From Clostridiales bacterium (GTDB lineage Bacteria; Bacillota; Clostridia; Oscillospirales; CAG-382): 45,171 bases of DNA. Position 1 is the first letter of the stretch. Each line of letters starts with the position of its first letter. The stretch covers positions 1 to 45,171 of the forward strand of contig SFLA01000008.1 of assembly GCA_004553575.1 (NCBI GenBank), given 5' to 3'. The translations under genes and the position numbers were made by a program. The notes beneath the pieces are model-generated. The model was not told the DNA's origin, did no database searches, and was given only the letters and a program-made list of their open reading frames with translations. Positions 23,278 to 30,281 of the stretch are shown here, one piece after another.

Positions 23278-24207
23278 CTAACTTAACGAAAAACAATATT
23301 TTATCGTTTTTTCGTATTTTTCGTTTTTCTTAAGCACCGGCGACGGAAAATCCTTTCTGTTCGGGCTGTCCGGCGGGAATTCCGGCTCGGCGGCGAACCC
23401 TCCGTGCTTTTTAAGCCCGCCGCACAGGAATCCGCCCGTGTAAAGCTGTACGGAAGGGTAATCGGTGTATATATCCAGCGATATGTCGCCGTAAACGGCG
23501 TGCAGAGCTTTTTTAAATTCCGATTCTCCGCCGCGCAGCAGAAAGCAACAGTCATAATCCCGGTCTATTATTCTTCCGCGGGTAAAATCGTATATTCCTT
23601 CCGCCTCGGCGAATCCTCCGGCAGGAATCAGATCGGCTCCTACCGGAAGGTACCGGTCGGAATATATCGTTATATCCGTTCCGAAGCAGCCCTTGCCGCA
23701 TCCGGAAAGGTCGAAGTACATATGCGAAGTCGGCGCGTAAACCGTGTCGGCGTCGGATTCTCCGGAAAAAGTCACCGTAAATCCGTCTCCGCAGACGGTG
23801 TAGGTAACCGCCGCGGTCAGATTGCCCGGATAACCGCCTTCGCCGTCCGGCGAACGGTATTCCAGACGTACTGTATTGTCAAACACGGCTGCAGCGGTAA
23901 ATACCTTTTTGTCAAATCCGGCAAAGCCTCCGTGCAGGTGGTTATTTCCGTCGTTGAGATCGAGCAGGTATTTCTTCCCGCCGACGGTAATCCGCCCGCC
24001 GGCAATGCGGTTTGCGTATCTTCCCGCAACGGCGCCGCAGTAGCAGCTTCCGGACTCGTACCCGGCGGCGTCCGGGTACCCGAGCAGAAGCTCGCGCCCG
24101 CGGAAGCGCAGGCTTCTTACCGTCGCGCCGAGCGTTATTACCGAAACCTCAAGGCTGTCCGAGGAAAGAACGTATTCGTCGTAGCTGCCGAATTTATTCG
24201 TTTTCAC
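23278..24207 (-). CDS. galM: Aldose 1-epimerase (mutarotase)
   Basis: The 309-residue protein interconverts the alpha and beta anomers of aldoses such as glucose or galactose. Family blocks are present in order: ITLGATVRSL near the start, AGRYANRIAGG, NDGNNHLHGG (substrate and catalytic region), TSHMYFDLSG with the catalytic histidine, and the C-terminal VQLYTG and EPEFPPDSPN with the region of the catalytic glutamate. It starts with GTG three bases after the lysA stop, so it is translated in tandem with that gene. The link to lysine synthesis is probably only transcriptional. It ends with a charged KNEKYEKTIKY tail. Confidence 0.92.
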   Translation of the reverse strand: MKTNKFGSYDEYVLSSDSLEVSVITLGATVRSLRFRGRELLLGYPDAAGYESGSCYCGAVAGRYANRIAGGRITVGGKKYLLDLNDGNNHLHGGFAGFDKKVFTAAAVFDNTVRLEYRSPDGEGGYPGNLTAAVTYTVCGDGFTVTFSGESDADTVYAPTSHMYFDLSGCGKGCFGTDITIYSDRYLPVGADLIPAGGFAEAEGIYDFTRGRIIDRDYDCCFLLRGGESEFKKALHAVYGDISLDIYTDYPSVQLYTGGFLCGGLKKHGGFAAEPEFPPDSPNRKDFPSPVLKKNEKYEKTIKYCFSLS

Positions 24208-24210
24208 GGC

Positions 24211-25452
24211 TCACCAGACAAGTGTCGCAAAGTAATCGTCGGGCGTTTCGGCGCGGCGGATAAGCTCGGCGGAGCCGTCCTCGCGGAGCAGTATCTCCGC
24301 GGAACGCAGACGTCCGTTGTAGTTATAGCCCATCGAAAAGCCGTGCGCTCCGGTGTCGTGTATTACCAGAAGATCGCCGATTTCGGTTTTTGGCAGCATA
24401 CGGTCTACCGCGAACTTATCGCAGTTCTCGCACAGCGAGCCGACTACGTCATATTTATGATCGCAGGGGAGATTCTCCTTGCCGAGCACGGTTATATGGT
24501 GGTATGCTCCGTAAACCGCCGGTCTCATAAGGTTGGCGGCGCAGGCGTCCACTCCGATATATTCCTTGTATATGTGCTTTTCGTGAATGACCCGTGTTAC
24601 GAGATGTCCGTACGGAGCGAGCATATACCTGCCGAGCTCGGTGCATATCGCCACGTCGCCCATTCCCGCAGGCACCAGTATCTCCTCATATGCGCGGCGG
24701 ACTCCTTCTCCGATAATGTCTATGTTGTTTTCCTTTCCGTCCGGAAGATACGGTACGCCGATTCCGCCGGACAGGTTTATAAGGGTTATATGTGCTCCGG
24801 TCTCCTGCCTGAGCTCGACTGCGGTGCGGAACAGAATTGCGGCGAGCTGCGGGTAATAATCGTTGGATACGGTATTGGATACCAGAAACGCGTGCAGTCC
24901 GAATTCCTCGACTCCCTTCGATTTGAGTATGCGGAACGCTTCGGAAAGCTGAGCGCGGGTCATGCCGTATTTTGCTTCGCCGGGGTTGTCCATTATCTCG
25001 TTGGCGCTTACAAAGGTTCCGCCCGGATTATAACGGCAGGACATACGGCGGGGGAAGTGTCCGACCGCCTTTTCAAAAAATTCTATATGTGTGATATCGT
25101 CGAGATTTATCTCGGCTCCCAGCCTGTCGGCAAGTATAAACTCCTCGGCGGGGGTATCGTTTGACGAAAACATTATGTCCGACCCGGTTATTCCGCAGCG
25201 CTCGGACATCATAAGCTCGGTGAGCGACGAGCAGTCGCACCCGCAGCCCTCTTCGTGAAGAAGCTTGAGCAGCGCAGGGGTAGGCGTTGCCTTTACGGCA
25301 AAATACTCCTTGTAGCCTTTGTTCCACGAAAAAGCACGGCGAAGTCTGCGTGCGTTCTCACGTATTCCTTTTTCGTCGTATATGTGAAACGGAGTGGGAT
25401 ATTTCGCGGCTATCGCCTCGAGCTGGTCTTTTGTCGCAAAGGGTATTTTCAT
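24211..25452 (-). CDS. lysA: Diaminopimelate decarboxylase
   Basis: The 413-residue enzyme makes lysine by PLP-dependent decarboxylation of meso-diaminopimelate. PLP should bind Lys54 in YFAVKAT. Other family parts are the glycine-rich phosphate loop INLSGGIGVPYL, EINLDDITHIEF, ICTELGRYML (substrate arginine), the SLCENCDKF cysteine motif contributed to the partner subunit, and GAHGFSMGYNYNGR near the end. The fold is an alanine-racemase-like barrel plus a beta domain. A CAGGAGA site stands eight or nine bases before the ATG. Known LysA proteins are 400-440 residues, so it is complete. The related carboxynorspermidine decarboxylases are shorter and lack this C-terminal arrangement. Confidence 0.9.
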   Translation of the reverse strand: MKIPFATKDQLEAIAAKYPTPFHIYDEKGIRENARRLRRAFSWNKGYKEYFAVKATPTPALLKLLHEEGCGCDCSSLTELMMSERCGITGSDIMFSSNDTPAEEFILADRLGAEINLDDITHIEFFEKAVGHFPRRMSCRYNPGGTFVSANEIMDNPGEAKYGMTRAQLSEAFRILKSKGVEEFGLHAFLVSNTVSNDYYPQLAAILFRTAVELRQETGAHITLINLSGGIGVPYLPDGKENNIDIIGEGVRRAYEEILVPAGMGDVAICTELGRYMLAPYGHLVTRVIHEKHIYKEYIGVDACAANLMRPAVYGAYHHITVLGKENLPCDHKYDVVGSLCENCDKFAVDRMLPKTEIGDLLVIHDTGAHGFSMGYNYNGRLRSAEILLREDGSAELIRRAETPDDYFATLVW

Positions 25453-25518
25453 TGTTCATTTCTCCTGACAGACGGTGACACGGCGGGATTCAGCCGCCAT
25501 GTATAAGGAATTTCCGCT

Positions 25519-25548
25519 ATTGTACCCCAGAACGGGGCGTTTTGTCAA
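25519..25548 (-). promoter_or_regulatory. Promoter of lysA-galM
   Basis: On the minus strand TTGACA (25543-25548) and TACAAT (25519-25524) are 18 bases apart. The leader of about 60 bases is too short for a lysine riboswitch. Its -35 box is only eight bases from the divergent nrdG-like promoter. Confidence 0.82.
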
Positions 25549-25556
25549 TCACGGTG

Positions 25557-25585
25557 TTGCATTTTTTTCATATCTGCCGTATAAT
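25557..25585 (+). promoter_or_regulatory. Promoter of the nrdG-like activase gene
   Basis: TTGCAT (25557-25562) and a perfect TATAAT (25580-25585) are separated by 17 bases, about 24 bases before the ATG. Confidence 0.82.
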
Positions 25586-25608
25586 ATTCCGGAATGAGAG
25601 GTGTTTTT

Positions 25609-26295
25609 ATGGAAATAAACGGTCTTCAGAAGCTGACACTGCTCGATTATCCGGGCTATGTCGCCTGTACGGTGTTTCTTGCGGGCTGCAATCTGCGCTG
25701 CCCGTTCTGCCACAACGCACGTCTGGTGGTTGAATCTCCGGAGGAGCATATATCCGACGAGGAGTTCTTTTCGTTTCTGCGTTCCCGCCGCGGAAGGCTG
25801 GACGGGGTATGCATTACCGGAGGAGAGCCGCTGCTTCGCCCCGACCTCGCCGAGTTTCTTGCACGGATACGCGGCTGCGGCATGCTGATAAAGCTCGATA
25901 CCAACGGCACTCTTCCAGAAAAGCTCGGGAGCATCGTTTCCTCGGGAGCCGTCGATTACATAGCAATGGATATAAAGAACAGCCTCCCGCTGTATTCCCG
26001 CACCTGCGGGACGGAGGTCTGTACCGACGATATTTTAAGCAGCATTTCGATTATCGCCGGCAGCGGAATCGATCACGAATTCCGCACAACCTGCGCACGC
26101 GGGCTGCATACGCCGGACAGCATACGAGAGCTGACCTCGCTTATAAAGGGCGAGAATAAATACTTCCTGCAGTCGCTGGTCGATTCCGGCGATATGATCG
26201 ACAAAACGACCCTGGGTCTTTCGCCGGAGGAAATGAGAGAGTTGCTTTCCGCCGCCCGCGAAAACGTACCGTCCGCCCGGCTCCGCGGAATCTGA
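25609..26295 (+). CDS. nrdG: Anaerobic ribonucleotide reductase activating protein (radical SAM)
   Basis: The 228-residue radical SAM protein has CNLRCPFC (Cys27, Cys31, Cys34), the CX3CX2C site of the 4Fe-4S cluster. The GGEP motif in GVCITGGEPLL binds S-adenosylmethionine, and DTNGT and YIAMDIKN follow. The opening NGLQKLTLLDYPGYVACTVF is typical of the longer NrdG2 (TIGR02495) activases. It should abstract a hydrogen from NrdD to make the glycyl radical. I start it at ATG 25609 after GAGAGGTG rather than at 25594. It precedes nrdD on its own promoter, with a terminator between, so the pair is probably not one transcript. Unlike nrdD it shows no NrdR boxes. Confidence 0.9.
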   Translation: MEINGLQKLTLLDYPGYVACTVFLAGCNLRCPFCHNARLVVESPEEHISDEEFFSFLRSRRGRLDGVCITGGEPLLRPDLAEFLARIRGCGMLIKLDTNGTLPEKLGSIVSSGAVDYIAMDIKNSLPLYSRTCGTEVCTDDILSSISIIAGSGIDHEFRTTCARGLHTPDSIRELTSLIKGENKYFLQSLVDSGDMIDKTTLGLSPEEMRELLSAARENVPSARLRGI

Positions 26296-26335
26296 CCGTA
26301 CTTTTTCTCCCTGCTGTATATACCGCATTGCCGCC

Positions 26336-26364
26336 TGCCCGGATTTTCCCGGGCAAATTTTTTT
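26336..26364 (+). terminator. Terminator of the nrdG-like gene
   Basis: TGCCCGG and CCGGGCA (stem 7, loop 6) are followed by AA and seven T residues, just upstream of the NrdR boxes of nrdD. Confidence 0.9.
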
Positions 26365-26371
26365 GCAAAAA

Positions 26372-26418
26372 ACACAAGATATTGTGTTTTTGATATTGAC
26401 ATACGCAATCAATAGTGA
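26372..26418 (+). promoter_or_regulatory. Tandem NrdR boxes
   Basis: ACACAAGATATTGTGT (26372-26387) matches the palindromic NrdR consensus (ACACwATATATwGTGT type) closely, and ACGCAATCAATAGTGA (26403-26418) is a weaker copy. They are 31 bases apart start to start, about three helical turns, the usual arrangement for cooperative NrdR binding. The second box fills the spacer of the nrdD promoter exactly, so NrdR with dATP should block RNA polymerase. The nrdR gene itself is not in this window. Confidence 0.85.
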
Positions 26419-26424
26419 TATACT
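26396..26424 (+). promoter_or_regulatory. Promoter of nrdD-trxB
   Basis: A consensus TTGACA (26396-26401) and TATACT (26419-26424) are 17 bases apart, with TGA before the -10. It overlaps the second NrdR box. Confidence 0.9.
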
Positions 26425-26459
26425 CTTGCCATGCGGTATGTGAAAAGGAGACAGAATAC

Positions 26460-28853
26460 ATGTATCAGATAATCAAAAGAGACGGCAAAATCAACGATTT
26501 TGAGATTTCAAAGATTGTAAACGCCATTAAACTTGCGTTTGACGCGCAGGAAAAACAGTACAACCAGTCTATTATCGATTTTCTCGCACTTAAGGTCACT
26601 GCGGATTTCGAGAGCAAAATAAAAGACGGGCTTATTTCCGTTGAGGACATACAGGACAGCGTCGAGTCGGTTCTCAGCCAGGCGGGATACGGCGACGTCG
26701 CCAAGGCATATATCCTTTACAGGCGCAACCGCGAGAAGCTGCGTTCGGTAAAGAGCTCCATTCTCGATTATAAGGAACTGGTGGACAGCTATGTCAAGGT
26801 CACGGACTGGCGCGTTAAGGAAAACAGCACCGTCACTTATTCCGTCGGCGGACTTATTCTCCACAATTCCGGCGCGATAACCGCGAACTACTGGCTGAGC
26901 GAGGTTTATGACGACGAGATATCCTCCGCTCACCGCAACGCCGACATACACATACACGACCTTTCCATGCTTACCGGCTACTGCGCGGGCTGGTCGCTCA
27001 AGCAGCTTATACAGGAGGGGCTCGGCGGCGTGCCCGGTAAGATAACCTCCGCTCCGGCAAGCCATCTTGCGACCCTTTGCAACCAGATGGTCAACTTCCT
27101 CGGCATAATGCAGAACGAGTGGGCGGGCGCGCAGGCGTTTTCGTCGTTTGATACATATCTCGCTCCGTTCGTTAAGGTTGACAATCTTTCCTACGAACAG
27201 GTCAAAAAGTGCATAGAGTCGTTTGTTTTCGGCGTGAACACTCCTTCGCGCTGGGGAACTCAGGCTCCGTTCTCCAACATAACCCTTGACTGGACGGTGC
27301 CGGACGATCTCGCCGAGCTCCCTGCGATAGTAGGCGGTAAAGAGCAGGACTTCAAGTATAAGGACTGCAAGGCCGAAATGGATATGATAAACAAGGCGTT
27401 TATCGAGACTATGATAGAGGGCGACGCCAACGGCAGGGGCTTCCAGTACCCGATTCCCACCTATTCCATAACCCGCGATTTCGATTGGTCCGAGACCGAG
27501 AACAACCGTCTGCTGTTCGAGATGACCTCCAAGTACGGAACTCCGTATTTTTCAAACTACGTCAACAGCGATATGGAGCCGAGCGATGTGCGTTCGATGT
27601 GCTGCCGCCTCCGTCTCGACCTCCGCGAGCTGCGCAAAAAGAGCGGCGGCTTCTTCGGAAGCGGCGAATCCACCGGATCGGTCGGCGTTGTGACCGTGAA
27701 TATGCCCAAAATCGCCTATCTGTCCGAAAATGTCGAGGATTTCTACAAGCGGCTCGACCACATAATGGATATATCCGCACGTTCGCTTAAGGTTAAGCGT
27801 ACAGTCATAACCAAGCTTATGAACGAGGGGCTTTATCCGTATACCAAACGGTATCTCGGAACCTTTGCAAACCATTTCTCTACTATCGGTCTGGTGGGCA
27901 TGAACGAGTGCTGTCTGAACGCGAAGTGGCTCCGTCACAGCCTTGTCGAGCCCGACGCGCAGGAGTTCACCAAGCAGGTGCTCAACCATATGCGCGAGCG
28001 TCTTTCCGATTACCAGGAGAAATACGGCGACCTCTACAATCTTGAGGCGACCCCCGCAGAGTCCACTTCCTACCGTCTTGCCAAGCACGATGTGGAAAAA
28101 TATCCGGATATCATCACCGCCGCTCCCGCCGGCGAGACGCCGTATTACACCAATTCCTCGCATCTTCCGGTCAGCTACACCGACGATATATTCACTGCGC
28201 TGGACATTCAGGACGAGCTTCAGACCCTTTATACCTCCGGAACGGTATTCCATGCCTTCCTCGGCGAAAAGCTCCCCGACTGGAGGGCTGCCGCCAATCT
28301 CGTCCGCAAGATATCCGAAAACTACAAGCTTCCCTATTATACTATGTCGCCTATATACTCGGTCTGCCGCAATCACGGCTATATTACCGGAGAGGCATGG
28401 ACCTGCCCCGAGTGCGGCGAAAAGACCGAGGTATACAGCCGTATAACCGGTTATTACCGTCCGGTACAGAACTGGAACGACGGAAAGACCCAGGAGTTCA
28501 AGGAGCGCAAGTCCTACGATATAGGCAAGAGCGTCCTTAAGCGCGACGGGGTCGAATCCTGCCCCGATGCGGAAGCCGCGTCGCCCGCACCCGCGGCAAA
28601 GCAGACCGCTGCCGCCACCGAGAAAACCGTGCTGCTGTTCACCACCGCTACCTGCCCCAACTGCAAGATAGCCGTCGCGCTGCTCGAGAAGGCGGGGATC
28701 GATTTTGAAAAAATGCTTGCCGACGAGAATGCTGCTCTTGCGACCGATTTCGGCGTAAGACAGGCTCCGACATTGGTGGTCGTAACCGACGAAGGAGTGG
28801 AAAAATACGCCGGAGTCGGGAATATCCGCCGTTATATCGATTCGGTAAAGTAG
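26460..28853 (+). CDS. nrdD: Class III ribonucleotide reductase with a fused C-terminal redoxin domain
   Basis: This 797-residue enzyme reduces ribonucleoside triphosphates without oxygen. Residues 1-95 form an ATP-cone (YQIIKRDGKINDFEISKIV) for dATP feedback. The catalytic barrel holds HIHDLSMLTGYCAGW (Cys175), and adjacent cysteines after a methionine (Met380-Cys381-Cys382). Near the end are a zinc-type site (Cys636, His639, Cys649, Cys652) and the glycyl radical loop RITGYYRP (Gly664). After an Ala/Pro-rich linker, residues about 721-797 are a thioredoxin/glutaredoxin-like domain with CPNC (732-735) and a cis-proline QAPT. E. coli NrdD is about 710 residues, has no such domain and uses formate. 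The redoxin and the trxB gene next door suggest disulfide-based reduction. ATG 26460 is nine bases after GGAG. Confidence 0.95.
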   Translation: MYQIIKRDGKINDFEISKIVNAIKLAFDAQEKQYNQSIIDFLALKVTADFESKIKDGLISVEDIQDSVESVLSQAGYGDVAKAYILYRRNREKLRSVKSSILDYKELVDSYVKVTDWRVKENSTVTYSVGGLILHNSGAITANYWLSEVYDDEISSAHRNADIHIHDLSMLTGYCAGWSLKQLIQEGLGGVPGKITSAPASHLATLCNQMVNFLGIMQNEWAGAQAFSSFDTYLAPFVKVDNLSYEQVKKCIESFVFGVNTPSRWGTQAPFSNITLDWTVPDDLAELPAIVGGKEQDFKYKDCKAEMDMINKAFIETMIEGDANGRGFQYPIPTYSITRDFDWSETENNRLLFEMTSKYGTPYFSNYVNSDMEPSDVRSMCCRLRLDLRELRKKSGGFFGSGESTGSVGVVTVNMPKIAYLSENVEDFYKRLDHIMDISARSLKVKRTVITKLMNEGLYPYTKRYLGTFANHFSTIGLVGMNECCLNAKWLRHSLVEPDAQEFTKQVLNHMRERLSDYQEKYGDLYNLEATPAESTSYRLAKHDVEKYPDIITAAPAGETPYYTNSSHLPVSYTDDIFTALDIQDELQTLYTSGTVFHAFLGEKLPDWRAAANLVRKISENYKLPYYTMSPIYSVCRNHGYITGEAWTCPECGEKTEVYSRITGYYRPVQNWNDGKTQEFKERKSYDIGKSVLKRDGVESCPDAEAASPAPAAKQTAAATEKTVLLFTTATCPNCKIAVALLEKAGIDFEKMLADENAALATDFGVRQAPTLVVVTDEGVEKYAGVGNIRRYIDSVK

Positions 28854-28854
28854 T

Positions 28855-29760
28855 ATGTACGATATAGCGATAATAGGAGCCGGCCCCGCGGGTATGACCG
28901 CTGCGCTGTATGCCCGGCGCGCCGAGAAAAGCGTGCTGGTTATCGAAAAGGGCGCGTTCGGAGGCCAGATGACCTTTTCGCCGCGAATAGAAAATTATCC
29001 CGGCTTCGCGTCGGTGTCCGGTATAGAGCTTGCCGACGCGATGGTCGGTCAGGTTCTGGAACAGGGCGCAGAGCTCGAGCCGGACGAGATTACATCGGTC
29101 GAAAAGACCGATTCCGGCTTTCTGCTGACCGGAGGGTACGGCGTATACGAGGCGAAGGCCGTCATTCTGGCGGCGGGAGCCAAGCATCGCCTGCTCGGAG
29201 TCGAGCGGGAAAGCGATTTTATCGGCGAGGGGATTTCGTACTGCGCGGTATGCGACGGTCCTTTCTATAAGGGCAAGCGCGTTGTGGTGGTCGGCGGAGG
29301 AAATTCCGCCCTTCAGGAGGCGATACTGCTTGCCGAGGGCTGCTCAAAGGTCACGCTCGTGCAGAATCTCGATTACTTCACCGGCGAAAAAAAGCTGCTC
29401 GACAGGCTGTCCGGGTCAGGCAATGTCGAATTCATTACCGGCCATACCGTCACCGGCCTTGTCGGAGATAATTCTCTTACAGGCATACGCATAAGCGGAG
29501 CCGACGGCGATAAGGTTATCGATACCGACGGAGTATTCGTTGCAATAGGACTCGTGCCGCAGAACGCGCCGTTCTCTTCGGTCGCCGGGCTTGACGGCAG
29601 AGGATATATTGTTTCCGGAGAGGATACCCTTACCGGTACCGTGGGTGTGTTTGCCGCGGGCGACTGCCGAACCAAGAGCGTGCGTCAGATAGCGACAGCT
29701 GTGGCGGACGGCGCTGCCGCCGCGATCGCCGCCTGCAGTTACCTGGACGGTGTCCGCTGA
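28855..29760 (+). CDS. trxB: Thioredoxin reductase-like flavoprotein
   Basis: A 301-residue two-domain flavoprotein that begins one base after the nrdD stop. FAD binds at IIGAGPAGMTAALYARR, the redox pair is CAVC (Cys130 and Cys133), NADPH should bind at VVVVGGGNSALQEA, and the second FAD block GVFAAGDCRTKSVRQIATA closes the protein. The length and CxxC are those of bacterial low-molecular-weight thioredoxin reductases. The pyridine-nucleotide site lacks the classical HRR(x)xxR run (NLDYFTGEKK instead), so NADH or a ferredoxin-like donor is conceivable. Directly after an NrdD with a fused redoxin, its likely task is to reduce that domain. Confidence 0.92.
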   Translation: MYDIAIIGAGPAGMTAALYARRAEKSVLVIEKGAFGGQMTFSPRIENYPGFASVSGIELADAMVGQVLEQGAELEPDEITSVEKTDSGFLLTGGYGVYEAKAVILAAGAKHRLLGVERESDFIGEGISYCAVCDGPFYKGKRVVVVGGGNSALQEAILLAEGCSKVTLVQNLDYFTGEKKLLDRLSGSGNVEFITGHTVTGLVGDNSLTGIRISGADGDKVIDTDGVFVAIGLVPQNAPFSSVAGLDGRGYIVSGEDTLTGTVGVFAAGDCRTKSVRQIATAVADGAAAAIAACSYLDGVR

Positions 29761-30047
29761 TGAGCGCAGGTACCTGGATAGCGGTCGGTATATATCTCGG
29801 CGTTATGTCGGCGGTATCGGCGGCGGTGACCGCCGCAGACAAGTATTCCGCCCGCCGAGGTCTGACTCGCGTCCCGGAAAAGACGCTTTTTCTGCTTGCC
29901 GCCTGCGGAGGCAGCGTCGCAATGTATGTGTGTATGAAGCTGATACGGCATAAGACCAAACATCTTTCGTTTATGCTCGGTCTCCCTGCGATCATAATCG
30001 CGCAGTGCGGAGCGGTCTGGGCGGCGCATGCGCTGCTGTTCCGCTGA
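29760..30047 (+). CDS. DUF1294 small membrane protein
   Basis: The 95-residue product overlaps the trxB stop (TGATG) and has three hydrophobic helices. Its motifs are those of DUF1294: AADKYSARRGLTRVPEKTLFLLA (here in order DK, AR.G and R.PE), then GGS and a RHKTKHLSF segment before the last helix. The function of the family is unknown; it is sometimes seen fused to cold-shock domains. As the third gene of an NrdR-regulated unit it may simply share the transcript. Confidence 0.85.
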   Translation: MSAGTWIAVGIYLGVMSAVSAAVTAADKYSARRGLTRVPEKTLFLLAACGGSVAMYVCMKLIRHKTKHLSFMLGLPAIIIAQCGAVWAAHALLFR

Positions 30048-30064
30048 AGCAAACAATAAAATCT

Positions 30065-30092
30065 TTCAGCCGGTGCTTTTGCGCCGGCTGAA
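30065..30092 (+). terminator. Hairpin terminator after the nrdD operon
   Basis: TTCAGCCGG and CCGGCTGAA form a nine-base stem with a ten-base loop (extendable by inner pairs), but only CTGTTT follows, so termination may be partial. The rpoB promoter starts about 50 bases later. Confidence 0.65.
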
Positions 30093-30143
30093 CTGTTTAT
30101 GTACGTCATAGGGCAAATATTGTTAAAAATTTGAAAAATGTGC

Positions 30144-30172
30144 TTGACAACTATTGATTTCGGTGATAAAAT
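30144..30172 (+). promoter_or_regulatory. Promoter of rpoB-rpoC
   Basis: TTGACA (30144-30149) and TAAAAT (30167-30172) are 17 bases apart, with TGA before the -10. A second perfect TATAAT lies at 30185-30190 without a good -35. The leader is about 100 bases and shows no recognised L10/L12 binding structure. Confidence 0.88.
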
Positions 30173-30281
30173 AGTAAACTGCACTATAATGACCGTAATA
30201 TGCGTTATCGAACCCTTTTTTGGGGCGTATGCGGCGTGTTTTTCTGCAAAGCGGTAAAAAATGAATGGAGTGACAGGTTGA

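Noticed and set aside
23404..25164. 586-codon plus-strand open frame opposite galM and lysA
   Set aside because: Both genes on the minus strand are unmistakable; the long frame follows from high GC at third codon positions and has no recognisable domain.
25453..25518. Lysine riboswitch ahead of lysA
   Set aside because: The leader is only about 60 bases, far too short, and none of the L-box motifs are present.
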